NCBI GenBank assembly: GCA_934538895.1
Contig: CAKTCH010000127.1
Coordinates: forward strand, 1 to 5,210
Direction of reading: 5' to 3'
From: an uncultured Alphaproteobacteria bacterium
Lineage (GTDB): Bacteria; Pseudomonadota; Alphaproteobacteria; Micavibrionales; Micavibrionaceae
Length of the DNA stretch: 5,210 nt
Every line of letters begins with the position of its first letter. The stretch's first letter is position 1. Shown one piece after another: positions 1 to 5,210 of this stretch. A program made the translations under genes and the position numbers. The notes below the pieces were generated by a model. The model did not search any database. It was not told the DNA's origin and saw only the letters and a program-made list of their open reading frames with translations.

Positions 1-1991
1 ACCCAGTCCTCCAGCCCCGCGCCGAAATGACGGCGCAGTTCGTAATCGGCCTTGACGGTGGATTTCGCCTGGAACACATAGGGCTTGCCGGTGCTGTCGA
101 AGAAGGCAGTGAAGTCCACCGGCGCGGCGCGGCCCTGCAACGTGCCCGGCCCCCTGATCGTGACCGTGCCGTCCTCGACATGGACTTTGACATCGTTGCC
201 GCCGATATCGAGATCTTTAATCATGCCGGGCAGCAGCAGGTCATAAGCCGTGCCCTGCGCCTTCACCTTCACCTGTTCCTTCGGCAGGTCCTTCAATGTC
301 GGGAACGATACCTGCACATCGACTTTGGCGTTCCCCTTGACCTGCTCGGTTTTGATGCCCGCCCTGCCGGCCTGGAAGGCGATCGGCTCGCGTTCGATAT
401 AACGCAGCACGCTGCGCACCGGGCCGTTCAGCGTGGCCGTAATATCCGCATGGCCGGTCTTGTCGGAGATCAGTTCGGTAATCACCACCTTGCCGCTTTC
501 GACGTCCATCTCGTCCATCTTCCCGGACTGGATATCGATGGTCATGACGTCATCGCGCACGCGGGCTACAGCGTTCGCCCCGACGACGGGGATCATCGGC
601 TTGTTGTAATCCACCGTGATGTTCTGCATTTTCGCGTCGACGGCAAGATTGCGGGCTTCGGCATCCCATTTCGATTCCTCGCCCCGTTCGCCCTCGACGC
701 GCCGCGCTTCGAGATCCACCGTCACCGCGCCGTCATACAGGCGCCCGACGGACAGGCGCTCGGTGAACCATTTACGCGCCGACGTGTCGTTGAGGGACGA
801 GGGCCATTGCCGCGCCAGCGCTTCCAGCGGCACGTTCGGCGCCTTGATTCTTAACGGTGCGCTGATGCTATCGGGCGTGACGGCCATGACCGACGATGCC
901 TGCACCTCGATCCCGCCCAGCGTCAGCGAGAGGTTATCGAGCAGGAATTTGCCATTCTCATGATCGTAAGTGGCGTTTACGCCGACTTCCTCGTAAGCGA
1001 TCGGGCGGTCGTGCACATCCGGAATGTTAAGCGTGCCGTTGGCGCTGCTCAGGTTCATGCCGATACGCTTCAGCCTGCCCTGCGGGTCGGCGATCATGGT
1101 CAGGTCGCCATTGACCACCAGCGTCTGGTTCCGGAACCACGCCAGCGCGTCGATCTTCTGCGCCAGCGCGCGCGGGTCGATATCCTGCAAATGCAGGTTC
1201 ACGACCAGGTCGGTCTTGCGCGGGTTGTAAATCGCGTCGGCCACGATCACCGAGGAGCGATTGCTGCCGCCCGGCAGTTCCAGCGTCGCGCTGACCGCCA
1301 GACCCTCGCGGTCGCGCGCGAAAGACAGATCCAGCGGGGCGATATACCAGCTGATATTCAGCACATGGTCTTCAACCACCATGCGCGCGTCGGCGATGTC
1401 GAACTGGCGCAGGTAAGCGAGGGGGCCCCACTGGCGGCGGTCCGCGCCCTCGCGCGTCAGCGCGGCGATCACGGTTTCAAGCGCGTAATCGCCGCCCTCG
1501 ATATGCGCCGTCTGCGTTTCGCCGCCGAGCGAAAGATCGAATTTATTCTCGGCGCTGCGGAACAGGCGCATGGAGGGTTCCTTCAGCCGTACCGTCACCG
1601 GGCGGATATGGCCGAAGAACAGCGGGCGCACCGCCACGCCCATATCCATCTCGCGCACCGACAGGAAAGACTGGTCGTGGCGCGTCAGGCTGACGCCGCG
1701 CAGGCTCAGGATCACCGGGCCGCCGGTGTCCGGCCATGACAGATAAGCGCCCTGAATGGTGGCGGCGTAACCGCTTTCATTTTCTCGCAACGCGTCTTCC
1801 ACGTAATCGCGGGCGAAACCGATATCGAGCGGCCCGGTGGTCAGGCGCCACATGAAGAGCGCCAGCACCAGCACCAGCAGGCCGATGCCCGCCGCCACGA
1901 TCTCCAGCGCCATGAAGCTCGAACGGCCGCACAGCCGGCCACAGAAGCGCAGCAGCGAGAACGAGGGTAAATTGATCTGAGGGCGTTTCAT
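1..1991 (-). CDS. YhdP/AsmA-like (DUF3971-type) inner-membrane-anchored envelope protein, 3' end outside window
   Basis: I translated the minus strand from the ATG at 1991-1989 and found 663 codons with no stop, running off the left edge. The N-terminus is basic (MKRPQINLPSFSLLRFCGR). One strong membrane segment follows at about residues 27-48 (start MALEIVAAGIGLLVLVLALF). The rest is long and beta-rich, with repeated alternating hydrophobic patterns as in AsmA-like proteins. Around residues 404-420 lies SARKWFTERLSVGRLYDGAV, which resembles the conserved centre of DUF3971/YhdP proteins. Family knowledge: AsmA-like proteins are anchored in the inner membrane, span the periplasm as a lipid-binding groove, and are linked to phospholipid transport to the outer membrane. 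Members often exceed 1,000 residues, so a large C-terminal part is probably missing here. The upstream bases carry no convincing Shine-Dalgarno, so the start rests on the membrane anchor lying just behind it. It is divergent from bcp. The family call is confident; the substrate is unknown. Confidence 0.82.
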   Translation of the reverse strand, partial: MKRPQINLPSFSLLRFCGRLCGRSSFMALEIVAAGIGLLVLVLALFMWRLTTGPLDIGFARDYVEDALRENESGYAATIQGAYLSWPDTGGPVILSLRGVSLTRHDQSFLSVREMDMGVAVRPLFFGHIRPVTVRLKEPSMRLFRSAENKFDLSLGGETQTAHIEGGDYALETVIAALTREGADRRQWGPLAYLRQFDIADARMVVEDHVLNISWYIAPLDLSFARDREGLAVSATLELPGGSNRSSVIVADAIYNPRKTDLVVNLHLQDIDPRALAQKIDALAWFRNQTLVVNGDLTMIADPQGRLKRIGMNLSSANGTLNIPDVHDRPIAYEEVGVNATYDHENGKFLLDNLSLTLGGIEVQASSVMAVTPDSISAPLRIKAPNVPLEALARQWPSSLNDTSARKWFTERLSVGRLYDGAVTVDLEARRVEGERGEESKWDAEARNLAVDAKMQNITVDYNKPMIPVVGANAVARVRDDVMTIDIQSGKMDEMDVESGKVVITELISDKTGHADITATLNGPVRSVLRYIEREPIAFQAGRAGIKTEQVKGNAKVDVQVSFPTLKDLPKEQVKVKAQGTAYDLLLPGMIKDLDIGGNDVKVHVEDGTVTIRGPGTLQGRAAPVDFTAFFDSTGKPYVFQAKSTVKADYELRRHFGAGLEDW

Positions 1992-2086
1992 CGTTTTTTG
2001 ATTATGGAATATTAAAGGCGCGTGAGGCACTATCTTTTTACCGCATGTACGCTAAATTTGTAAGCCTCGATAAGGAGATAATAAGT
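1992..2086. promoter_or_regulatory. Divergent intergenic region between the YhdP-like gene and bcp
   Basis: This 95-bp AT-richer gap must hold the start signals of both flanking genes unless they are read from further away. I could not find a well-spaced -35/-10 pair in either direction. There is a CATAAT on the minus strand (2007-2002) and a TATCTT on the plus strand (2031-2036), neither with a good -35 hexamer. The only clear signal is the bcp ribosome binding site AAGGAG at 2072-2077. An upstream in-frame ATG at 2045 lies inside this gap and is not taken as the bcp start. Confidence 0.4.
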
Positions 2087-2566
2087 ATGAGCGACCTCAA
2101 AACCGGAGACAAAGCGCCCGACTTCACCCTGCCGACCGACGGCGGCGGCACCGTAAAGCTTTCAGATTTCAAAGGCCAGCCGGTGGTGGTTTATTTCTAT
2201 CCCAAGGACGACACGTCCGGCTGCACTCAGGAAGCCTGCGATTTCCGCGACGGCCTGAGCGCCTTCAAGCGTTTGAAAGTGGCGGTGATCGGCATTTCCA
2301 GGGACAGCGTGAAGAAGCACGATAAATTCAAGGAAAAATACGAGCTGAATTTCCCGCTGGCGTCCGACGAGGAAGGCGAGGTCTGCGCGCGATACGGCGT
2401 CTGGGTCGAGAAGAGCATGTATGGCCGCAAATATATGGGCATCGCGCGTGCGACCTTCCTGATCGACGAAGACGGCAAGATCGCGCATATCTGGCACAAG
2501 GTCAGCGTCACCGGCCATGTCGAGGACGTGCTGAAAACCCTGAAAGAACGCCGGAAAGCCGCTTGA
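2087..2566 (+). CDS. bcp: Bcp-type peroxiredoxin (thioredoxin-dependent thiol peroxidase)
   Basis: The product is 159 aa, a normal length for Bcp/PrxQ. It reduces hydrogen peroxide and organic hydroperoxides in the cytoplasm and is recycled by thioredoxin. The sequence shows the peroxiredoxin active site PKDDTSGCTQEAC: Pro39, Thr43, peroxidatic Cys46 and, five residues later, Cys51 at the resolving position of the intramolecular-disulfide (atypical 2-Cys) subgroup. The catalytic arginine is Arg121 in the ARATFLID strand. Ser44 stands where most relatives have Pro (TPGC), a mild variation. A third cysteine is at 100. The start at 2087 was chosen because AAGGAG (2072-2077) sits 9 nt upstream and MSDLKTGDKAPDF matches the family N-terminus. 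The ATG at 2045 would add 14 residues unlike the family and has no ribosome site. It is probably monocistronic: the next gene is convergent. Confidence 0.96.
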   Translation: MSDLKTGDKAPDFTLPTDGGGTVKLSDFKGQPVVVYFYPKDDTSGCTQEACDFRDGLSAFKRLKVAVIGISRDSVKKHDKFKEKYELNFPLASDEEGEVCARYGVWVEKSMYGRKYMGIARATFLIDEDGKIAHIWHKVSVTGHVEDVLKTLKERRKAA

Positions 2567-2589
2567 TCGCCTTATCCGGGACAGCCCCT

Positions 2590-2757
2590 GTTTTTAAATA
2601 CATCGGGCACGGCGATCACGACGCGCCTCTCCTTTTGTCATCCCGAGCGAAGCGAGGGATCTCCTCTTATCTGGAAAAAAGGAGATCCCTCGTCATTTCA
2701 TTCCTCGGGATGACAAGAGAAGAAAGCGTGGTAATAGCCGTGCCCGTTGTGTTTAAA
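2590..2757. repeat. Nested palindromic intergenic repeat, MITE/REP-like, about 168 bp
   Basis: Three sets of inverted arms are nested around one centre. The outer arms contain CGGGCACGGC (2604-2613) and its exact complement (2737-2746), in a broader similarity that reaches TTTAAA at each end (2593-2598 and 2752-2757). The middle arms are TTGTCATCCCGAG (2635-2647), pairing perfectly over 13 bp with 2704-2716 and extending to 20 bp with two mismatches (2628-2647 with 2704-2723). The inner arms are CGAGGGATCTCC (2653-2664), pairing perfectly with 2681-2692 around an A-rich loop. The core TCATCCCGAGCGAAGCGAGG resembles an interspersed bacterial intergenic repeat that I recall from other genomes; I could not check copy number. 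CCCCT occurs just outside both ends (2585-2589 and 2758-2762) and could be a 5-bp target duplication. There is no coding capacity of its own. The fold may also stop transcription leaving bcp. Confidence 0.75.
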
Positions 2758-2796
2758 CCCCTTTTCCGATGATGTCGCAAGGGTTAAACGACAAAC

Positions 2797-2826
2797 AAAA
2801 AGCCGGGATCGTCTCCCGGCTTTTTT
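2797..2826. terminator. Bidirectional rho-independent terminator between bcp and the hydrolase gene
   Basis: A perfect 7-bp stem GCCGGGA/TCCCGGC (2802-2808 with 2814-2820) closes a 5-nt loop TCGTC. It is flanked by five A on the left and six T on the right, so it makes a U-tract terminator on either strand. It lies 22 bp beyond the stop of the minus-strand hydrolase gene, for which it is the obvious end signal. It would also stop any transcript coming from bcp through the palindromic repeat. Confidence 0.92.
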
Positions 2827-2848
2827 GCTGGTTCAGCGAAATCGTGAC

Positions 2849-3523
2849 TTACGCCGCTTTCGCAATCTGGCGCACGACGGAACGGCCACAGCCGGCGGCG
2901 TTCAGATGGTCGTGCACATGGCCGGTCAGGATATCGACATGATCGTTGAAGAAGTGATTAGCCCCTTCGATCACGCGATAATCGATATCGATGCCTTTTT
3001 GCGCGCGCAGTTTCTGCACCAGCTTCTCGGCGTGCGGTTCCGGCACGACGGAATCCTTATCGCCGTGAAGGATCAGGCCCGAGGTCGGGCACGGCGCGAG
3101 AAAGGTGAAATCGAACATGTTCGCGGGCGGCGCGACCGAGATAAAGCCGCGAATTTCCGGGCGGCGCATCAGCAGCTGCATCCCGACCCAGGCGCCGAAG
3201 GAGAAACCGGCGACCCATACATAAGGCGCGTTCGGGTTGATTTCCTGCATCCAGTCAAGGGCGGAAGCGGCATCGCTCAGTTCGCCCTCGCCGCGGTCGA
3301 ACATGCCCTGGCTGCGGCCCACGCCGCGCGAATTGTAACGCAGCACGGAAAAGCCGCGTTCGACGAACGTCTGGAACAGGTGATAGGTCACCTTGTTGTT
3401 CATGGTGCCGCCATGTTCCGGATGCGGATGCAGAATGACGGCCAACGGCGCATTCGGCGTTCTGGAATGCGTGTAACGGCCTTCCAGACGCCCCGCCGGG
3501 CCATTTATAATAATCTCAGGCAT
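2849..3523 (-). CDS. Alpha/beta hydrolase, COG2945-like small serine hydrolase
   Basis: The product is 224 aa with no signal peptide or membrane segment, so probably cytoplasmic. It has the compact alpha/beta hydrolase layout. The oxyanion-region strand carries HPHPEHGGTMNNKV (residues 32-45), typical of the COG2945 group. RYNSRGVGRSQG follows at 62-73, then the nucleophile elbow GFSFGA with Ser108. The acid is probably Asp157 in HGDKDSVVP and the base His190 in GANHFF. The triad is complete and the length is usual for the group. Family knowledge supports a carboxylic-ester or related hydrolase; the substrate cannot be read from sequence. The ATG at 3523-3521 is preceded by AGGGGA (3533-3528) at 4 nt spacing. 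The gene stands alone: it is convergent with bcp, divergent from the desulfurase, and closed by the terminator at 2797-2826. Confidence 0.88.
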   Translation of the reverse strand: MPEIIINGPAGRLEGRYTHSRTPNAPLAVILHPHPEHGGTMNNKVTYHLFQTFVERGFSVLRYNSRGVGRSQGMFDRGEGELSDAASALDWMQEINPNAPYVWVAGFSFGAWVGMQLLMRRPEIRGFISVAPPANMFDFTFLAPCPTSGLILHGDKDSVVPEPHAEKLVQKLRAQKGIDIDYRVIEGANHFFNDHVDILTGHVHDHLNAAGCGRSVVRQIAKAA

Positions 3524-3558
3524 AAAATCCCCTAGCTGCTAAAAAGCGTCTCACACAA

Positions 3559-3587
3559 ATCACGGTGCACCCCTGCCGTTCCGTGAT
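3559..3587 (-). promoter_or_regulatory. Hairpin in the probable 5' leader of the hydrolase gene
   Basis: ATCACGG (3559-3565) and CCGTGAT (3581-3587) form a 7-bp perfect inverted repeat with a 15-nt spacer. If transcription starts near the candidate promoter at 3632-3661, this lies in the untranslated leader about 35 nt before the hydrolase start. It could be an mRNA stem or a protein-binding dyad. It has no following U-tract, so it is not a terminator. Confidence 0.3.
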
Positions 3588-3631
3588 GATGATTATTTAT
3601 TACGCATGGTTATTCGTGGCTCCCAAGGTCC

Positions 3632-3661
3632 GGTATAGCAAACCGGGCTTTCAAATGTCCA
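3632..3661 (-). promoter_or_regulatory. Candidate sigma70-type promoter for the hydrolase gene
   Basis: On the minus strand TGGACA (3661-3656, five of six to TTGACA) is followed after 18 bp by TATACC (3637-3632). Transcription would begin near 3625 and give a leader of about 100 nt. A small inverted repeat, CCGGT/ACCGG (3631-3635 with 3643-3647), overlaps the -10 and could be an operator, though it is short. This is inferred from hexamer matching only. Confidence 0.4.
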
Positions 3662-3679
3662 CAAATTTATCATAACAAC

Positions 3680-3710
3680 TTGACAAGCCGTGTGGATAAA
3701 GGGTTGTTTA
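3680..3710 (+). promoter_or_regulatory. Candidate -35 region for the cysteine desulfurase gene
   Basis: A perfect TTGACA lies at 3680-3685, 52 bp before the desulfurase ATG, the right place for a promoter. The matching -10 is poor: at normal spacing there is only a T-rich GTTGTTTA (3703-3710). Either the promoter is weak, needs an activator, or the real one lies elsewhere. Confidence 0.3.
3691..3699 (-). promoter_or_regulatory. Perfect DnaA-box 9-mer (TTATCCACA on the minus strand)
   Basis: TGTGGATAA on the plus strand is the exact complement of the classical DnaA box TTATCCACA. A weaker relative, ATGTCCACA (3655-3663, seven of nine), lies 27 bp away in the opposite orientation, with an AT-rich stretch between. 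The box sits between the TTGACA hexamer and the desulfurase start, where a bound protein could affect transcription. Chance expectation for one exact 9-mer on both strands of a window this size is about 0.04, ignoring base composition. No origin-type cluster is present. Confidence 0.35.
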
Positions 3711-3737
3711 CATTGGCAAAGTTGAAAGCTGTGAAAG

Positions 3738-4859
3738 ATGGAAAAAAACCCGGTTTATCTTGATTATAACGCAAGCGGTGTCATGCAACCCGCTGTTGCG
3801 GCGCTGATGGCGTCTTTGCTGAACATGCCGGGGAATGCTTCGTCCATCCATGCGTTCGGACGCGATGCGCGCCGGCATGTCGAAAAAGCGCGCGCGCAGG
3901 TAGCCGCGCTCGCGGGCACGCATTCCAACTACGTTACATTCACCTCGGGCGCCACCGAGTCCAACAACGCGGTGCTGAAACATTTCGCGGGGCAGCGCAT
4001 TCTCGTTTCCGCGATCGAACACCCTTCCGTTCTTGAATCCGCGCCGCAGGCGGACAGAATCCCGGTGACGGCGGACGGCGCCGTCGATATCGCCGCCTTC
4101 GACAAAATGCTGGAAGGCGCAGCGCCCGCCCTTATCTCCGTCATGCTGGTGAATAATGAAACCGGCGTCATCCAGCCCGTCGCGGAAATCGCGCGCCGCG
4201 CGCGGGCCAGGCACCCGCAGATATTCATTCACTGCGACGCCGTGCAGGCGGCGGGCAAGACCCCGTTTGAACTTTCGCTGCTCGGCGTCGATTATCTTTC
4301 GCTTTCCGCGCATAAAATGGGCGGGCCGCAAGGCGTGGGCGCGCTGCTGTGCGCGCCCGGTGCCGCGCCGGTGCCGTTCATCCATGGCGGCGGCCAGGAA
4401 AAACGCCAGCGCGCGGGGACTGAAAACGTCGCCGGCATCGCGGGTTTCGGGCTGGCCGCCGAGATCGCGCTGGCCGGGCTTGCGGATTTTCAGAAATGCG
4501 CGGCCCTGCGCGATCAACTGGAAGCGCGGCTCAAGCAGAGCGCCCCTGAAATCGTGATCTTCGGCCAGGGCGCGCCGCGCGTCGCCAACACCGCCAATAT
4601 CGGCCTGCCCGGCATTGCCGCCAATACGCAGCTCATGAGCCTCGATATCGAAGGCATCGCCGTCTCCAGCGGCTCCGCCTGCTCCAGCGGCACGGTGAAG
4701 CCGAGCCACGTACTGGAAGCCATGGGCGTGGACGCACACCTGTCCAGCCATGCCCTGCGCGTCTCGATGGGCTGGGCCACCACTTCCGGCGACATCAGCC
4801 GCCTTGCCGAAGCGTGGCTAAAGATGTATGACCGCGTGCGGGATAAAGTTAAACGATAG
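3738..4859 (+). CDS. Cysteine desulfurase, group I NifS/IscS-like, PLP-dependent
   Basis: The product is 373 aa, full length for the class V aminotransferase-fold desulfurases. It converts L-cysteine to L-alanine and carries the sulfur as a persulfide for Fe-S cluster assembly or tRNA thiolation. Motifs in order: YLDYNAS (7-13), TSGATESNN (69-77, phosphate grip), EHPSV with His95 (stacks on the PLP ring), VNNETG (138-143), HCDAVQ with Asp167 (contacts the pyridine nitrogen), SAHK with Lys193 (Schiff base), RAGTEN (225-230), and the active-site loop SSGSACSSG with catalytic Cys315. All key residues are present. The ATG at 3738 gives the family N-terminus directly; only a weak purine run (GAAAG) precedes it. 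No iscR, iscU, iscA or suf gene is next to it in the window, so its acceptor is unknown and I give no symbol. The gene ends with TAG before a REP-like region that separates it from pyrG. Confidence 0.93.
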   Translation: MEKNPVYLDYNASGVMQPAVAALMASLLNMPGNASSIHAFGRDARRHVEKARAQVAALAGTHSNYVTFTSGATESNNAVLKHFAGQRILVSAIEHPSVLESAPQADRIPVTADGAVDIAAFDKMLEGAAPALISVMLVNNETGVIQPVAEIARRARARHPQIFIHCDAVQAAGKTPFELSLLGVDYLSLSAHKMGGPQGVGALLCAPGAAPVPFIHGGGQEKRQRAGTENVAGIAGFGLAAEIALAGLADFQKCAALRDQLEARLKQSAPEIVIFGQGAPRVANTANIGLPGIAANTQLMSLDIEGIAVSSGSACSSGTVKPSHVLEAMGVDAHLSSHALRVSMGWATTSGDISRLAEAWLKMYDRVRDKVKR

Positions 4860-4880
4860 TGTTTATCTCCCTCATCCTCC

Positions 4881-4921
4881 GCGCCTTACGGCGCTCTTCC
4901 CTCTCCCCGGCGGGGAAAGGG
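4881..4921. repeat. REP-like double hairpin between the desulfurase gene and pyrG
   Basis: Two adjacent hairpins: GCGCC-TTAC-GGCGC (4881-4894), and a 10-bp arm with one mismatch around a GGC loop (4899-4908 with 4912-4921, core TCCCC/GGGGA). The arrangement 'CCCTCATCC, small GC hairpin, CTCTCCCCGGCGGGG' resembles intergenic repeats I recall from alphaproteobacterial genomes. It starts 21 bp after the desulfurase stop and may help end or stabilise that transcript, but there is no U-tract directly behind it (GCCGGCCTTTA follows). Copy number elsewhere in the genome could not be checked. Confidence 0.55.
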
Positions 4922-4929
4922 CCGGCCTT

Positions 4930-4935
4930 TATAAT
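4930..4935 (+). promoter_or_regulatory. Perfect TATAAT, candidate -10 for pyrG
   Basis: TATAAT lies 41 bp before the pyrG ATG, in an otherwise GC-rich gap. At 16-18 bp upstream spacing the bases are the GC-rich second hairpin of the repeat (near 4906-4913), which do not resemble a -35 hexamer. If it is a promoter, it works with a poor -35 or with an activator, and the -35 zone is made of repeat sequence. Confidence 0.35.
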
Positions 4936-4952
4936 CGCCATTTCCACCTCCT

Positions 4953-4969
4953 GCGAGCGCCCGGCTCGC
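4953..4969 (+). promoter_or_regulatory. GC hairpin in the pyrG leader just before the start codon
   Basis: GCGAGC (4953-4958) and GCTCGC (4964-4969) form a perfect 6-bp stem with a GCCCG loop, ending 7 nt before the ATG. It occupies the place where a ribosome binding site would be, and no Shine-Dalgarno is visible. It may lower translation initiation; no known pyrG leader element is recognised. Confidence 0.3.
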
Positions 4970-4976
4970 CCGAGTC

Positions 4977-5210
4977 ATGACCAAATTCGTGTTCGTCACC
5001 GGCGGTGTGGTGTCCTCCCTTGGCAAGGGCATTGCTTCTGCTTCCCTGGCTGCGATCCTTGAATCGCGCGGCCTCAAAGTCACCCTCATCAAGCTCGACC
5101 CGTACATCAACGTGGACCCGGGCACCATGTCGCCCTTCCAGCACGGCGAGGTGTTCGTCACCGACGACGGCGCCGAAACCGACCTGGATCTTGGTCACTA
5201 TGAGCGTTTC
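4977..5210 (+). CDS. pyrG: CTP synthase, N-terminal 78 codons (3' end outside window)
   Basis: The translation opens MTKFVFVTGGVVSSLGKGIA, the signature N-terminus of CTP synthase. The amidoligase P-loop is SSLGKG (13-18) with Lys17. KLDPYINVDPGTMSP follows at 39-53, then the HGEVFVTDDGAETDLDLGHYERF segment ending at the window edge, where Asp71 occupies the Mg-ATP-binding position of this family. The enzyme makes CTP from UTP, ATP and glutamine, the last step of pyrimidine nucleotide synthesis, in the cytoplasm. Only the first part of the synthetase domain is seen; the rest and the C-terminal glutamine amidotransferase domain lie beyond the window. The start is fixed by homology, since no Shine-Dalgarno is visible and a hairpin sits directly upstream. 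It is on the same strand as the desulfurase gene, 117 bp behind it, with a REP-like repeat and a candidate promoter in between. Confidence 0.97.
   Translation, partial: MTKFVFVTGGVVSSLGKGIASASLAAILESRGLKVTLIKLDPYINVDPGTMSPFQHGEVFVTDDGAETDLDLGHYERF

Noticed and set aside
27..854. 275-codon plus-strand reading frame, with a similar 259-codon frame at 960-1739
   Set aside because: Both are antisense to the YhdP-like gene, which is open across the whole stretch with a membrane anchor and family motifs. The shadow frames are rich in Arg, His and Asp and look like the complement of GC-rich codons, with no recognisable domain.
2045..2086. Upstream ATG extending bcp by 14 residues
   Set aside because: No Shine-Dalgarno precedes it, the extra residues do not fit the peroxiredoxin N-terminus, and AAGGAG is correctly spaced for the ATG at 2087.
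2630..2720. CRISPR-like reading of the repeated GAGGGATCTCC and CCCGAG motifs
   Set aside because: The copies are inverted, not direct, and there are no regular spacers. They are arms of a palindrome.
2563..2772. 69-codon plus-strand ORF overlapping the end of bcp
   Set aside because: It is a translation of the palindromic repeat (SSRAKRGISS is the kind of peptide such repeats give), not a gene. Its start overlaps the bcp stop without an independent ribosome site.
2747..3535. 262-codon plus-strand reading frame opposite the hydrolase
   Set aside because: It passes through the bidirectional terminator and lies antisense to a complete alpha/beta hydrolase with an intact triad. No ribosome site or family signature is visible.
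3586..3675. 29-codon plus-strand ORF (MMIIYYAWLFVAPK...) in the divergent gap
   Set aside because: There is no ribosome site, it starts inside a dyad, and it runs through the candidate promoter region. Its length is compatible with chance.
3708..4751. 347-codon minus-strand reading frame opposite the desulfurase
   Set aside because: The plus strand carries every catalytic motif of a cysteine desulfurase. The opposite frame is an Arg/Gly/His-rich composition artefact with no known motif.

Overview
The window looks like ordinary chromosomal core sequence from a GC-rich alphaproteobacterium. That placement is an inference from gene content, from the GC-rich codon use (strong enough to leave long stop-free shadow frames opposite the real genes), and from the style of the intergenic repeats. 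No genus is claimed. I see no phage, plasmid, CRISPR or transposase genes.

Layout: (1) 1-1991, minus strand: the N-terminal 663 codons of a large YhdP/AsmA-like (DUF3971-type) envelope protein that runs off the left edge. (2) 1992-2086: a short divergent intergenic region. (3) 2087-2566, plus strand: bcp, an atypical 2-Cys thiol peroxidase. (4) 2567-2848: a convergent gap holding a roughly 168-bp nested palindromic repeat (MITE/REP-like, possibly flanked by a 5-bp duplication) and a strong bidirectional terminator. (5) 2849-3523, minus strand: a small COG2945-like alpha/beta hydrolase. (6) 3524-3737: a divergent regulatory region with promoter-like hexamers, a hairpin in the hydrolase leader and a perfect DnaA-box 9-mer. 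(7) 3738-4859, plus strand: a group I (NifS/IscS-like) cysteine desulfurase. (8) 4860-4976: a REP-like double hairpin, a perfect TATAAT and a leader hairpin. (9) 4977-5210, plus strand: the first 78 codons of pyrG (CTP synthase), running off the right edge.

The genes are housekeeping functions in separate transcription units: envelope lipid/outer-membrane maintenance, peroxide detoxification, a general hydrolase, sulfur mobilisation for Fe-S clusters or tRNA thiolation, and CTP synthesis. No multi-gene system is evident, and I did not find an undescribed system. The most notable non-coding item is the nested palindromic element behind bcp. The next are the repeat-promoter-hairpin stack in front of pyrG and the DnaA-box-bearing region in front of the desulfurase.
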